Shown here: in pieces, positions 16,691-25,994 of the stretch | How the letters are laid out: each line of letters starts with the position of its first letter | Numbering within the stretch: the first letter of the stretch is position 1 | NCBI RefSeq assembly: GCF_017312725.1 | Contig: NZ_BOPO01000117.1 | Location: 1-64,000, forward strand | Source of the DNA: Actinocatenispora comari | Lineage (GTDB): Bacteria > Actinomycetota > Actinomycetes > Mycobacteriales > Micromonosporaceae | Reading direction: 5' to 3' | Length of the DNA stretch: 64,000 nt | Program-made: the position numbers and the translations under genes | The notes under the pieces: model-generated | What the model was told of the DNA's origin: nothing | What the model saw: the letters and a program-made list of their open reading frames with translations, nothing else | The model's database searches: none

Positions 16691-18175
16691 GTGCAGAACC
16701 AACGGTGGCGACAGGTGACCGGAGCGGCGTGGCACGGGCTGCGGCAGCTGCTGTACGGGGCGGACACCCCGATCCGCTGGCCGGCCCGCCGGGGACGCGG
16801 GCTGCGGTGGGCGGCCCGGATCGCCGTGGTGATCGCCATCGCCGTGCTGTACCCGGTGACCATGGTCACGGTGCTGGACGCACATCCCGGCGAGCGCAGC
16901 GCGACCGTGCTGGTCCTCGCCGTGGTGCAGCTGCTCCCGCTGGTACTCGCGCTGCGCTACCCGCTGATGGGCTGGCGGATCGGCGTGCTCGCGGCGCTGC
17001 TCGCGCCGGCCGTCCGGTCCGCGCCGACGTGGGGCGCCTGGCCGTGGGAGCCGGCGCAGATTCCGATCCTCGCGGTCGCGTTCGTCCTCGCCGGCCTGCG
17101 GTACCAGCGGGCGGTGCTGTGGTGGATGTGGGCGGTGATGGCCGCCGTACTGGCGGTGCACGTCGACGCAGGCAACGCGCCCGGCGGACTCGCCGCGCTG
17201 ACCATCGGTGCCGTCCTGGTCGACCTGATCCGGTCGCGGCTGCGGGCCCAGCGGGCGCTGGTCGCCGAGACCGAGCGCACCGAGCTGGAGAAGGCACGCC
17301 GGGCCGCGCTGGAGGAACGCACCCGGATCGCCCGGGAGCTGCACGACGTGGTGGCCCACCACATGTCGCTGATCGTGGTGCAGGCGCAGACCGCGCCGTA
17401 CCGGCGGGACGACATCTCGCCCGGCGCCGCCGAGGAACTGGACTCGATCGGTGCCCAGGCGCGCAGCGCGCTGGTCGAGATGCGGCGGCTGCTCGGCGTG
17501 CTGCGCAGCGACGGGGACGCCCTGCGCGCACCGCAACCGGGACTGTCCGATGTGGACTCACTGGTCGCCGGCGGCCGCCGCGCCGGGGTACGGATCTCCT
17601 ACCGCGCCGAGGGTCTGGCGCACCGGCCGCCCACCGGGGTGCAGGTGTGCGCGTACCGGCTGGTGCAGGAGGGGCTGTCGAACGCGACCCGGCACGCGGC
17701 CGGCGCGCCCGTCGAGATCACGGTCGAGGTGACGACCGACCGGGTCCGGCTGCGGGTGCACAACGAGCCCGGTACCCGCCGGGGCGCCGGTACCGGTGCC
17801 GGGCACGGGCTGGTCGGGATGCGTGAACGGGTCGCGCTGCTCGGCGGCGAGCTGCACGCCGGGCCCGACCCGGACGGCGGCTTCACCGTCGCCGCCGAGC
17901 TCCCGATCGCCGATCCGCCCTCGGCCGCGGCAGCGCCGGATCCGGCGCCGTCCGGGTCGACGGAGTCCGGGTCGGCGGAGTCCGCGCCGGCGGAGTCCGG
18001 GTCGGCGGAGTCCGCGCCGGACCCTACGCCGTCCGGGCGAGCGCCGTCCGGGCCCGCGGGCTCCGCGTCATCCGGGCCCGCGGGCTCCGCGCCGTCCGCG
18101 CCGTCCGGGAGAGCGGCGTCCGCGCCGGCGGCCGTCGGTCCGGAGTATGACGCGGGATCCGGCTCCGTGGAGTGA
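16691..18175 (+). CDS. Sensor histidine kinase (NarL/DesK type) with Ser/Pro/Ala tail
   Basis: The 494-aa protein has four to five membrane helices (about 40-165), a HisKA_3 dimerisation domain with the phosphorylated His in RIARELHDVVAHHM, and a HATPase domain (N-box EGLSNATRHA, G-box GHGLVGMRERV). After the kinase, about 80 residues are low-complexity repeats of SGSAESAP and SGPAGSA type. The GTG start at 16691 (or 16688) has no clear ribosome site. No response regulator gene is adjacent, so it is an orphan kinase here. It diverges from the ABC operon. Confidence 0.87.
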   Translation: MQNQRWRQVTGAAWHGLRQLLYGADTPIRWPARRGRGLRWAARIAVVIAIAVLYPVTMVTVLDAHPGERSATVLVLAVVQLLPLVLALRYPLMGWRIGVLAALLAPAVRSAPTWGAWPWEPAQIPILAVAFVLAGLRYQRAVLWWMWAVMAAVLAVHVDAGNAPGGLAALTIGAVLVDLIRSRLRAQRALVAETERTELEKARRAALEERTRIARELHDVVAHHMSLIVVQAQTAPYRRDDISPGAAEELDSIGAQARSALVEMRRLLGVLRSDGDALRAPQPGLSDVDSLVAGGRRAGVRISYRAEGLAHRPPTGVQVCAYRLVQEGLSNATRHAAGAPVEITVEVTTDRVRLRVHNEPGTRRGAGTGAGHGLVGMRERVALLGGELHAGPDPDGGFTVAAELPIADPPSAAAAPDPAPSGSTESGSAESAPAESGSAESAPDPTPSGRAPSGPAGSASSGPAGSAPSAPSGRAASAPAAVGPEYDAGSGSVE

Positions 18176-18234
18176 CGTGCCGGGGCCGACCCGAGCCCTA
18201 ACTTTCGCCGCAGTGACGGGCGAAGGGACGGGCG

Positions 18235-19314
18235 ATGCGATCTCGACTGGGTCGGTGGGCGCTGACTCTGCTCAGCGCGGTGCTGGTCGCGGCACCGGCC
18301 GCGAACGCGGTACTGGACGGACCGGCGACGGCGGCACCCGCGGCGGTGCCGATCGGTACCGCCGGCTGGCGCGCGGATCCGCGGCACCTGCCGGATCCGG
18401 TGACGGCGAGTCCGGCGGCGGTGCACGCCGCGCTGGCCGGCGCGCCGCGGTCGCTCGCGACCCGGTACCCGGGCGTGGTCGGTGAGCTGGACGGCGCGCC
18501 GATCGCGCTGCGGTACCGGGCGAACCGCGCGGCGATGGACGCCGCGGGCGGGCGGTACGCGGGCTGGCGCGGTCGGTACCTGCTGTTCGATCCGCGCGGC
18601 GACGGCCGGGTCGCGCAGGTGTTCGGCGACCTGTCCACCGCGGACCGGATCGCGGTGCTGGTACCGGGGGTCGACGACCGGCTGACCAACTTCCACCGCG
18701 GTCTCGGCGGCAAGGCGTACCGGTCGCCGGCGGTGCAGGCGGCGAACCTGTACCGGGCGGCGGGTGGGCGGGTCGCCGTGATCGCCTGGCTCGGCTACGC
18801 CACGCCGCACGGGGTCGGCGTCGACGCGGCCCGGGAACGGTTGGCCGCGACCGGCGCGGTGGCGTTGCGGCGGTTCGTCGCCGGACTGACCGCTGTCCGT
18901 CCACATGCGACGATCGCGCTGCTGGGCCACAGCTACGGCTCCACCGTGGTCGGCCTCGCCGCCCGGTACCTGCCGAGGCAGGTCACCGACATCGCCGCGT
19001 TCGGCAGCCCCGGGATGGGCGTCGGTACCGCGTCGGCGCTGCGCACCTCGGCCCGGGTCTGGGCCGGGCAGTCCGGCCGGGACTGGATCCGGTACGTACC
19101 GGGGTTGCGGCTGTTCGGCTTCGGGCACGGCCGCAAGCCGGTCGATCCCGCGTTCGGTGCCCGGATCTTCCCGACCGCCGACGTCGAAGACCACGACCAC
19201 TACCTGGCGCCCGGCACCGACTCGCTGGCTGCGCTGGCGCGCATCGCGATCGGCCCCGGCCGCGTCGCGCCGGCGCGTACCGCGCTCGCGGCGAACGTCG
19301 GAGGTGCGGCATGA
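18235..19314 (+). CDS. Exported alpha/beta hydrolase, DUF1023 family
   Basis: The 359-aa protein has a signal peptide (1-26) and a DUF1023 domain: the oxyanion region VLVPGVDDR, the nucleophile elbow GHSYGS, and a late His in VEDHDHY. Members are actinobacterial secreted or surface esterase/lipase-like hydrolases with unproven substrates. The acyltransferase gene follows with a 4-nt overlap (ATGA), so the two form an operon and may act on the same envelope molecule; this link is an inference. Confidence 0.85.
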   Translation: MRSRLGRWALTLLSAVLVAAPAANAVLDGPATAAPAAVPIGTAGWRADPRHLPDPVTASPAAVHAALAGAPRSLATRYPGVVGELDGAPIALRYRANRAAMDAAGGRYAGWRGRYLLFDPRGDGRVAQVFGDLSTADRIAVLVPGVDDRLTNFHRGLGGKAYRSPAVQAANLYRAAGGRVAVIAWLGYATPHGVGVDAARERLAATGAVALRRFVAGLTAVRPHATIALLGHSYGSTVVGLAARYLPRQVTDIAAFGSPGMGVGTASALRTSARVWAGQSGRDWIRYVPGLRLFGFGHGRKPVDPAFGARIFPTADVEDHDHYLAPGTDSLAALARIAIGPGRVAPARTALAANVGGAA

Positions 19315-20498
19315 GCACCACCGAACTCACCGCCGCGTCGACGCCGGCAAGCGTCGGTAGGCACGGGAAGTGGCGCCGGTGGGTGCACCGGATCGACGCG
19401 GCCACGCCGGCCCGCCGGGACCGTACCGTCGATGCGTTGCGGGCGGTGGCGATGCTCGGCGTGGTGATCGGGCACTGGCTGGTGTCGGCGCTGGTCGCCG
19501 ACCCCGGGCGGCCCGGCGTGCTGACCAACCACAGCCCGCTGGCCGGCTTCCCGGGCGCGGCACCGGTGAGCTGGTTGCTGCAGCTGCTCGGACCGTTCTT
19601 CTTCGCCGGCGGGTACGCGGCGGCGCGCGGCAGCCGGGGCCGGGCGGCGCTGCCGTGGCTGGCCGGGCGGCTGCGCCGGTTGGGGTTGCCGGTGCTCGCG
19701 CTCGCGGCGGTGTTCGTCCCGCTGCTGGCGGCGTTGCCGGCGCTCGGGGTGCCGGGGCCGACCCGCCAGGTGGTGTGGTCGCTGGTCTCCCACCCGCTCT
19801 GGTTCCTGCTGGTGTACCTGCTGCTCACCGCGTCGACACCGGTGCTGCGCACCCTGACCGTCCGTTGTGGACTGTGGTGGCTGGTGCCGCTGGTGGGCAC
19901 GATCGGGTTGATCGACACGATGCGGCCGGCGGGGCTGCCGAGCTGGCTCGCGCTCGCCGTCGTACCGCTGGGCTGGGCGGTCCCGTACGTGCTGGGCATC
20001 GGGCTGGCCGAGGGTGCGCTGACCGAGCGGGCGGGCGCGGTGCTGCTGCCGGTCGGCGTGGTGGCCGGCGCCGCGCTGATCGGCGCCGGGTACCCGGCGA
20101 GCGCGGTCGGCGTGCCCGGCGACGGCTGGTCGAACCTGGATCCGCCGTCGCTGTTCACGCTGGCGCTGGCCGCCGCGCAGCTCGGCCTGTTCCTGCTGCT
20201 TCGCGGTCGGTTGGCGGCGCTGCTGCGCCGGCCGGCGGTGTGGGCGCCGATCGCGCTGCTCAACCTGGCCGCGATGACGATCTTCTGCTGGCACCAGACC
20301 GCGCTGCTCGCGGTCAGCTTCGCCGGCCTGCCGTTCGGCCAGGTACCGGGGCTGCTGAGCCCGGTCGGAGGCGACTGGTTCGCGTTGCGGCTGCTCTGGT
20401 TCCCGGCCTTCGCCGCCGTGCTGGTCGGCTGCTGCCTGCTCTTCCACCGCGTCGAGACCCTCGCCGCCCGCCGACCCCGAGCCGTACCGACCGGTTGA
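19311..20498 (+). CDS. Membrane acyltransferase (Acyltransferase_3 family)
   Basis: The 395-aa integral membrane protein has about ten helices. It opens with the family signature RDRTVDALRAVAMLGVVIGH, whose His is the proposed catalytic residue. Relatives transfer O-acyl groups to sugars or lipids at the cell surface (OatA/WecH-like). It is translationally coupled to the DUF1023 hydrolase upstream and faces the Hsp70-like gene downstream, with only 14 nt between. Confidence 0.87.
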   Translation: MSTTELTAASTPASVGRHGKWRRWVHRIDAATPARRDRTVDALRAVAMLGVVIGHWLVSALVADPGRPGVLTNHSPLAGFPGAAPVSWLLQLLGPFFFAGGYAAARGSRGRAALPWLAGRLRRLGLPVLALAAVFVPLLAALPALGVPGPTRQVVWSLVSHPLWFLLVYLLLTASTPVLRTLTVRCGLWWLVPLVGTIGLIDTMRPAGLPSWLALAVVPLGWAVPYVLGIGLAEGALTERAGAVLLPVGVVAGAALIGAGYPASAVGVPGDGWSNLDPPSLFTLALAAAQLGLFLLLRGRLAALLRRPAVWAPIALLNLAAMTIFCWHQTALLAVSFAGLPFGQVPGLLSPVGGDWFALRLLWFPAFAAVLVGCCLLFHRVETLAARRPRAVPTG

Positions 20499-20512
20499 CG
20501 GGCGGTGCGCCG

Positions 20513-22081
20513 TCATCCGGGGTTGAGCGCCGACAGCGTCGTGATCGTGACGCCGAACCAGCCGACCCCGGCCAGCAGCGCCGGCACGGCCGGCATCCGA
20601 AGCCGGTACCGGGGCAGCACCTGCAGGATGCCGAGGGTGCCGAGGGCCACCGCGGCCGACGCCATGGTGCTGAGCACGCCGAGCCCGCCCGGTGGAATGG
20701 GTTCCGCTTGGCGGTAGGAGACCACTTCACCGATGACGGTGACCGTCACCCCGAGCACCGCGAACACCATGCCGGCCCAGAACGGCGTCCAGGCCGGCTC
20801 CGGTCGGGGCTTGCGTTCCGGGTCGGCGGGCGGTGGCGGGGTGGGCCGCACGGTCCGCGGGGCGCCGCTGTTGCCGCCGGGCGTCCGGGCGGGTCCGGTC
20901 CGCCTGGCGACATCCGGGCGGCCGGTTCCGGCGGTGCCCGGGCGGCCGGTTCCGGCGGTGTCCGGGCGGCCGGTTCCGGCGGTGCCGCGGCGGCCGGTTC
21001 CGGCGGCGGCCGGGCTGCGGGCGCCGGGGGCCGCAGTGACGGTCGAGGCGAGGGACGCGAGGGCGCCGTGGGCGACCGCGAGCTCGGGCTGTTCGGTCAC
21101 GGTCGGCGGGATCCGTAGCGCCCGGTGCAGCGAGCTGGCCACGAGCGGCATCCGGCTGGCGCCGCCGATCAGCCGGAGCTCGGCGCGGGGCGGTACGTCG
21201 AGGCCGGCGGCGGCGAGCGCCGCGCGGGTGGCCCGTACCGTCCGGTCGACGAGCGGCCGGGCGATCGCCTCCAGCTGTTCTCGTCCGAGCGGCGCGTCCA
21301 GCTCCAGCAGCGGCAGGTGCACGAACGTCTGGGTCGAGCGGGACAGCAGTTCCTTGGCGGTACGCAGGTCGTCGAGCAGCTGCCGCCGGTAGCGCCGGTC
21401 CTCGGCGCTGGCCGGCTGGTCCAGTCGCTGCCAGGCGACGGCGTCCCGCTCCCGGTAGGTGGCCGCGAGGTAGGCGAGCAGCGCGGCGTCGATGTCCAGG
21501 CCACCGGTGTCGGGCAGGCCCTCGGTGGCGAGCACCCGGCCCTGGTCGAGCACCGACACGTCGAGCGTGCCGCCGCCCAGGTCGTACACGATCAGCGGGA
21601 GCGCCTCGGTGCCGCCGGTGCGGTGCAGGCGGGCGGCGGCGACCGGCTCGGGCAGCAGTACCGGGGTGGGCAGCCCGGCCAGTTCCGCGGCCCGGACCAG
21701 GACCTGCCGGCGCCGGGTGCCCCAGCCGGCCGGGTGGGTGAGCGCGACGCTGCCGATCTCGCCGGCGGAGCGGCGGGCCTCGGTGGCGACCCGCTGCAAC
21801 ACCGCGGCGAACAGGTCCGGGACGGCCAGTTCGGTGCCGAGCAGCACCGTGCCGTCGTCGACGCGCAGCTTGGGGTGCGGCTCGAACCGCTCGGGCGCGA
21901 GCCGGGCCGCGTGCCACGCGTCCCGGCCGACCAGCAGGGTGCCGTCGTGCTGGGCGAAGACCGCGGACGCCAGCACCGGGGAGCCGTCGAACAGGACCTG
22001 TTCGGTACGCCCGTCGGGCCGGCGGGTCGCTCCGACGGTGTTGGAGGTCCCGAAGTCGATCGCCAGCGCGGTGCCCGTCAT
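20513..22081 (-). CDS. Hsp70-family protein with repeat linker and membrane tail
   Basis: The 522-aa protein has an actin-like ATPase domain (1-365): phosphate 1 motif AIDFGTSNT, phosphate 2 YDLGGGTLDVSVLD, and adenosine motif LRLIGGASRMP. It lacks the canonical substrate-binding domain. Instead there is a linker with about four copies of an 8-residue unit GTAGTGRP (24-bp DNA repeats near 20920-21010), a Pro-rich stretch and two or three membrane helices. Comparable actinobacterial proteins are annotated as Hsp70 family but are probably not general chaperones. It is monocistronic. Confidence 0.85.
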   Translation of the reverse strand: MTGTALAIDFGTSNTVGATRRPDGRTEQVLFDGSPVLASAVFAQHDGTLLVGRDAWHAARLAPERFEPHPKLRVDDGTVLLGTELAVPDLFAAVLQRVATEARRSAGEIGSVALTHPAGWGTRRRQVLVRAAELAGLPTPVLLPEPVAAARLHRTGGTEALPLIVYDLGGGTLDVSVLDQGRVLATEGLPDTGGLDIDAALLAYLAATYRERDAVAWQRLDQPASAEDRRYRRQLLDDLRTAKELLSRSTQTFVHLPLLELDAPLGREQLEAIARPLVDRTVRATRAALAAAGLDVPPRAELRLIGGASRMPLVASSLHRALRIPPTVTEQPELAVAHGALASLASTVTAAPGARSPAAAGTGRRGTAGTGRPDTAGTGRPGTAGTGRPDVARRTGPARTPGGNSGAPRTVRPTPPPPADPERKPRPEPAWTPFWAGMVFAVLGVTVTVIGEVVSYRQAEPIPPGGLGVLSTMASAAVALGTLGILQVLPRYRLRMPAVPALLAGVGWFGVTITTLSALNPG

Positions 22082-22238
22082 CGCCGCACCGTAGCAAGCC
22101 CGAACCCGCCCCGGCTGTCCGCGATCGCACGATTCTCGCGCCACCGTTTCGACGAGAACTCGGGTCGATGGCAGAAGTGGTACAGTGACCCGAAAAGGTC
22201 GGCGACCCGATGTGCCGGCCGGGTGAGGGGAGAGGTCG

Positions 22239-23453
22239 ATGACGCGGACGGCACTGATCTCGGGGGGGAGCATCGCCGGCCCGGCGCTCGCGTACTGGCT
22301 GAACCGGTACGGGTTCGCGGTGACCGTGGTGGAGAAGGCGCCGGCGGTGCGCGGCGGCGGGTACCCGATCGACGTGCGCGGCACCGCGCTGGAGGTGATC
22401 CGCCGGATGGGGCGGTACGACCGGCTGCGGGCCGCGCACCTGCACATGGGGCGGATGACGTTCCTGCGCGACGACGGCCGGCGGGTGGCGTCGCTGCGGT
22501 TGGACCGGTTGGGCGGGGCGGACGGCGGTGACACCGAACTGCCCCGTGGCGCCCTGACCGAGCTGCTGTACGACGCGGTCGCCGGCGACGTGGAGTTCCG
22601 GTTCGGCGACTCGATCGCCGAACTGACCGACCACGACGGCGGCGTCGACGTGCGGTTCGCCGGCGGGGGCACCGGCCGGTACGACGTGGTGGTGGGTGCG
22701 GACGGGCTGCACTCCAACACCCGACGGCTGGTGTTCGGGCCGGAGGAGCAGTTCCATCACTACCTGGGCCACTGCTTCGCGGGCTTCAGCATGCCGAACC
22801 ACCTGGGGTTGGACCACGAAGGCGTGGCGAGTACCGCGCCGGGCCGGATCGCGGTGCTCTACGCGGCCGGTGAGCCGGACCGGGTGCACGGGTTCCTCAG
22901 CTTCGGCCGGACCGACCCGCCGTTCGCCGCGTTCCGTGACCCGGCCGCGCAGCGCGCGCTCGTCGCGTCGGTGTTCGCCGGCGGCGGCTGGGAGGTGCCC
23001 CGGATGGTCGCCGCGATGCGTACCGCCGACGACCTGTTCTTCGACGTGGTCAGCCAGATCCGGATGCCGGCCTGGTCGCGGGGTCGGGTCGGCCTGGTCG
23101 GTGACGCGGCGTACGCGCCGTCGTTCCTGTCCGGGCAGGGTTCGAGCATCGCCCTGGTCGGGGCGTACGTGCTGGCCGGCGAGCTGGCCGCGACCACCGA
23201 CCACCGGGCCGCGTTCGCGGCGTACGAGCGGCGGATGCGGCGGTTCGTGGCCGACAACCAGGCGCTCGCGAACGGGGGCGCCAGCGTGGCGGTCGCACCG
23301 GCGACCCGGCGCGGACTGTGGGCGCGCAACCAGCTGTACCGGGTCGCCCCGCTGCTGCTGCGGTTCGGCGCGTTCGGCGGCCGGGTGGCCAAGGTCAAGT
23401 CGTCGCTGACGCTGCCCGACCACACCGCCGACCCCGCGCTCACCGCGCGCTGA
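22239..23453 (+). CDS. FAD-dependent monooxygenase (PHBH fold)
   Basis: The 404-aa class A flavoprotein monooxygenase has a dinucleotide-binding GGSIAGPALA at the N-terminus, a DG-type motif in VVVGADGLHSNTRR, and the FAD ribityl motif GLVGDAAYAPSFLSGQGSSI. It resembles TetX/squalene-epoxidase-like hydroxylases of the actinobacterial 'FAD-dependent oxidoreductase' group. The substrate is unknown. The start is preceded by GAGGGGAGAGG. A TetR regulator lies 100 nt downstream on the same strand and is the likely controller. Confidence 0.9.
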   Translation: MTRTALISGGSIAGPALAYWLNRYGFAVTVVEKAPAVRGGGYPIDVRGTALEVIRRMGRYDRLRAAHLHMGRMTFLRDDGRRVASLRLDRLGGADGGDTELPRGALTELLYDAVAGDVEFRFGDSIAELTDHDGGVDVRFAGGGTGRYDVVVGADGLHSNTRRLVFGPEEQFHHYLGHCFAGFSMPNHLGLDHEGVASTAPGRIAVLYAAGEPDRVHGFLSFGRTDPPFAAFRDPAAQRALVASVFAGGGWEVPRMVAAMRTADDLFFDVVSQIRMPAWSRGRVGLVGDAAYAPSFLSGQGSSIALVGAYVLAGELAATTDHRAAFAAYERRMRRFVADNQALANGGASVAVAPATRRGLWARNQLYRVAPLLLRFGAFGGRVAKVKSSLTLPDHTADPALTAR

Positions 23454-23552
23454 CCGCCGGGGTACCGAGCGCCGGGCGCCGGCGGCGGGCGAGCCGGGGG
23501 CCGGTGGCCGCAGGGCGAGCTGGGAGCATGCTTGCGGCAGCGAGCTGGGAAC

Positions 23553-24188
23553 ATGGTGGGCGTGGCAGGGCTGCGGGAGAAGAAGAAGCACAAGCTGCGC
23601 CAGACGGTGCAGCGGGAGGCGTTCCGGCTGTTCGCCGAGCAGGGCTACGAGGCCACCACGGTCGAGCAGATCGCCGAGGCCGCCGAGATCTCGACCACGA
23701 CCTTCTACCGGTACTACTCGTCGATGGTCGACGTGGTGCTCGCCGGCGGCGGGTACGAGCCGCCGGACGGGGCCGACGATCTGTTCGCCGAGCTGGCCGG
23801 GGCCACCGACATCACCGCCGCGCTGCGCTCGATGGTGCGCACGGCGATGCGGAGCATGGCGTCCGACCGGGACGAGATGCTGGCCCGCTACTCGCTGATC
23901 TTCTCCGTGCCGGAGCTGTGGGCGGCGTTCCAGCACCGGCAGCTGCAGGGCCGCGGCCAGGCCGAGGAGTTGCTGGCCCGGTGGTTGCACACCGAACCCG
24001 ACTCGTACCCGGTGCGGCTCGCCGTCGCCGGCTACGCGGCCGCGGTGACCGAGACCCTGCGGTACTGGACGGACCACCACGGCGAGCCCGACCTCGCCGA
24101 CCTGCTGGACCAGATGATCGTCCGCCTGGCCCCGCTGCTGCGCCCGGTCACCGACGACGATCCCGGCGAGCGGGGGGCCGAGGGCTAG
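23553..24188 (+). CDS. TetR/AcrR-family transcriptional regulator
   Basis: The protein is about 211 aa with an N-terminal helix-turn-helix (TTVEQIAEAAEISTTTFYRY) and an all-helical ligand domain. The effector is unknown. The start is uncertain between ATG 23553 and a GTG at 23562. A 15-bp direct repeat CGAGCTGGGARCATG (23516-23530 and 23541-23555) precedes it and overlaps the ATG, and could be an autoregulatory site. It is paired with the flavin monooxygenase upstream. Confidence 0.88.
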   Translation: MVGVAGLREKKKHKLRQTVQREAFRLFAEQGYEATTVEQIAEAAEISTTTFYRYYSSMVDVVLAGGGYEPPDGADDLFAELAGATDITAALRSMVRTAMRSMASDRDEMLARYSLIFSVPELWAAFQHRQLQGRGQAEELLARWLHTEPDSYPVRLAVAGYAAAVTETLRYWTDHHGEPDLADLLDQMIVRLAPLLRPVTDDDPGERGAEG

Positions 24189-24221
24189 GCGGTGGGGGTC
24201 TTCGCACCCCTGAAGACGCCC

Positions 24222-25055
24222 CTAGTCGTCCCCGCCGGGGAGCGGGGTGCCGGTGGCGGTGCGCGGGAGCATCCGGGGCAGCAGGTCGGTCAGGCAGGAG
24301 CCGGGCAGGTCGAAGTCGCCGTTCACGGCGAGGTACCCGGGCGCCTCCCACGGCCGGTCGGTGTCCGGCAGCGGCAGGTACCGACCGCCGGCCTGCCGCA
24401 CGATCAGCGCGCCGGCCGCCACGTCCCACGGGTGGATCCCGTACGCGTAGGCGCAGCCGGCACCGGCGGCCACGTACGCGAGGGCCAGCGCGGTCGAGCC
24501 CATCCGCCGCACCGCGCCGAACTCGCGCAGCAGCGTGGTGTACTCCTCGACGCCGCGGCCGGCGGCCAGCGTGCCGGGCCCCGGGTACGAGGTGATCAGC
24601 ATGTTCTGCGCGTCGCTCGCCGGGCCGGTGGACCGCAGCGGCTCGCCGTCGGCGTACGCGCCGTGCAGGTCCGCCGAGAACGCGGTGTCACGCATCACGT
24701 CGTAGACGACGCCGGCGACGAGCTGGTCGTTCGCCACCGCGCCGATCGACACGGCGAAGAACGGCAGGCCGAGGGCGAAGTTGGCGGTGCCGTCGATCGG
24801 GTCGACCAGCCAGCGCACCGCGCCGTCGCCGCTCGCGCCGCCCTCCTCGCCGAGTACCGCCGAGTCGGGCCAGGCGCCGAGGAGTTCGGCCCGCAGCACC
24901 CGCTCGGTGCGTTGGTCGTGCTCGGTGACCAGGTCGTGGTGGTCCCGCTTGTAGCTGGGCTGCTGGGCCTGCGCGTACGCGGCCCGCAGCGCGTCGCCGA
25001 CGCCGCGCGCCGCCCGGACGGCGATCTGCTCCAGCTGTACGGACATCTCGGTCAT
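24222..25055 (-). CDS. Inositol monophosphatase family protein
   Basis: The 277-aa metal-dependent sugar phosphatase shows all three metal motifs: GEEGG, DPIDGTANF and WDVAAGAL. Substrates in this family include inositol-1-phosphate, histidinol phosphate and fructose bisphosphate, so the substrate is open. The start is ATG 25055 or the ATG three codons later. It follows the glycerophosphodiesterase gene by 58 nt in the same direction, and together they suggest polyol-phosphate or phosphoinositide-derived turnover. Confidence 0.92.
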   Translation of the reverse strand: MTEMSVQLEQIAVRAARGVGDALRAAYAQAQQPSYKRDHHDLVTEHDQRTERVLRAELLGAWPDSAVLGEEGGASGDGAVRWLVDPIDGTANFALGLPFFAVSIGAVANDQLVAGVVYDVMRDTAFSADLHGAYADGEPLRSTGPASDAQNMLITSYPGPGTLAAGRGVEEYTTLLREFGAVRRMGSTALALAYVAAGAGCAYAYGIHPWDVAAGALIVRQAGGRYLPLPDTDRPWEAPGYLAVNGDFDLPGSCLTDLLPRMLPRTATGTPLPGGDD

Positions 25056-25113
25056 GCGGGCGCTTCCTCACTCGGGGTCGTCGGGGCGTCGGTGCCGGGG
25101 CGGTTCGGGGCCG

Positions 25114-25860
25114 TCAGCCCAGCGCGGCCCGCACGCCGGGGACGTCGTTCACGCACAGCGCGTCCACGCCGGCCTTGACCAGCGCCGGCGCCCGGTCGGC
25201 GGACGGGCACCAGGTCAGTACCTCGAGGCCGGCGCGGTGCGCGACCTCGACCGCGTAGGAGTGGTCGTACTGGATGGCCGGGTCCGGCTGCAGCGGGCTG
25301 GGGCCGAACGAGTCGGTGTGCAGGCCGACGATGCTCGCGCCGAGGCCGGCCGCCGCGGCGATCGCCGGCCCGAGCGGGTACGCCAGCCAGTGCACCAGGC
25401 AGGTCGGCAGCCCCGGTACCGCCTCCTTCAGCTCGACCAGCAGCGACGGGTCGAACGCGGTGGCGAACAGCCGGCGGCGGGACAGCTCGGCCGCGAGTAC
25501 CGGGGCGACCAGCGCCGCGGTGCGCCGGTCCGGCGCGGCGACCGCGTCCTCGATCGGCGTCTTCACGTCGATGTCGAGGCCGACCTCGGTGGGCAGCTCG
25601 GCGAGCACGTCGGCGAACCGCAGCACGCCCTTGGCGGCCAGCTCGGCGGCGGTCTGCTCCAGCACGAACACGCCGTCCGGGGTGGCCGGATTGTGGTAGA
25701 CCATCAGCTCGTCGTCCGCGCAGCGCTGCACGTCCAGTTCCAGCCAGTCGGTCAGCTCGATCGCGGCCCGGTACGAGGCCATGGTGTTCTCGGTCAGTCC
25801 GTCGACGGTGCCCTTGCCCAGGCCGCGGTGGCCCAGCACGGTCGGGGTGGAGTCGAACAT
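25114..25860 (-). CDS. Glycerophosphodiester phosphodiesterase
   Basis: The 248-aa cytosolic GDPD TIM barrel has the catalytic HRG near residue 11, ENT and LELDVQ acid residues, and the second His in VYHNP. It hydrolyses glycerophosphodiesters to glycerol-3-phosphate and an alcohol. AAGGA precedes the ATG. It is first in a two-gene operon with the inositol phosphatase and diverges from the carotenoid operon. Confidence 0.93.
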   Translation of the reverse strand: MFDSTPTVLGHRGLGKGTVDGLTENTMASYRAAIELTDWLELDVQRCADDELMVYHNPATPDGVFVLEQTAAELAAKGVLRFADVLAELPTEVGLDIDVKTPIEDAVAAPDRRTAALVAPVLAAELSRRRLFATAFDPSLLVELKEAVPGLPTCLVHWLAYPLGPAIAAAAGLGASIVGLHTDSFGPSPLQPDPAIQYDHSYAVEVAHRAGLEVLTWCPSADRAPALVKAGVDALCVNDVPGVRAALG

Positions 25861-25994
25861 GCGCGCATCCTTCTGCCGAGTCGGGCCACCCCGGCGCCGC
25901 GGGCACCGGTCCGCCCGTACGTCGCGGGGTGGCGAGGCCGACCCCTACCCAACCAGGCGCGGGGCGTGGGCGTACGGCTGGGTAGGCTCGGGCC

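Noticed and set aside
18235-20498. Response regulator partner for the kinase at 16691
   Set aside because: The two following genes are a DUF1023 hydrolase and an acyltransferase; neither has a receiver domain.
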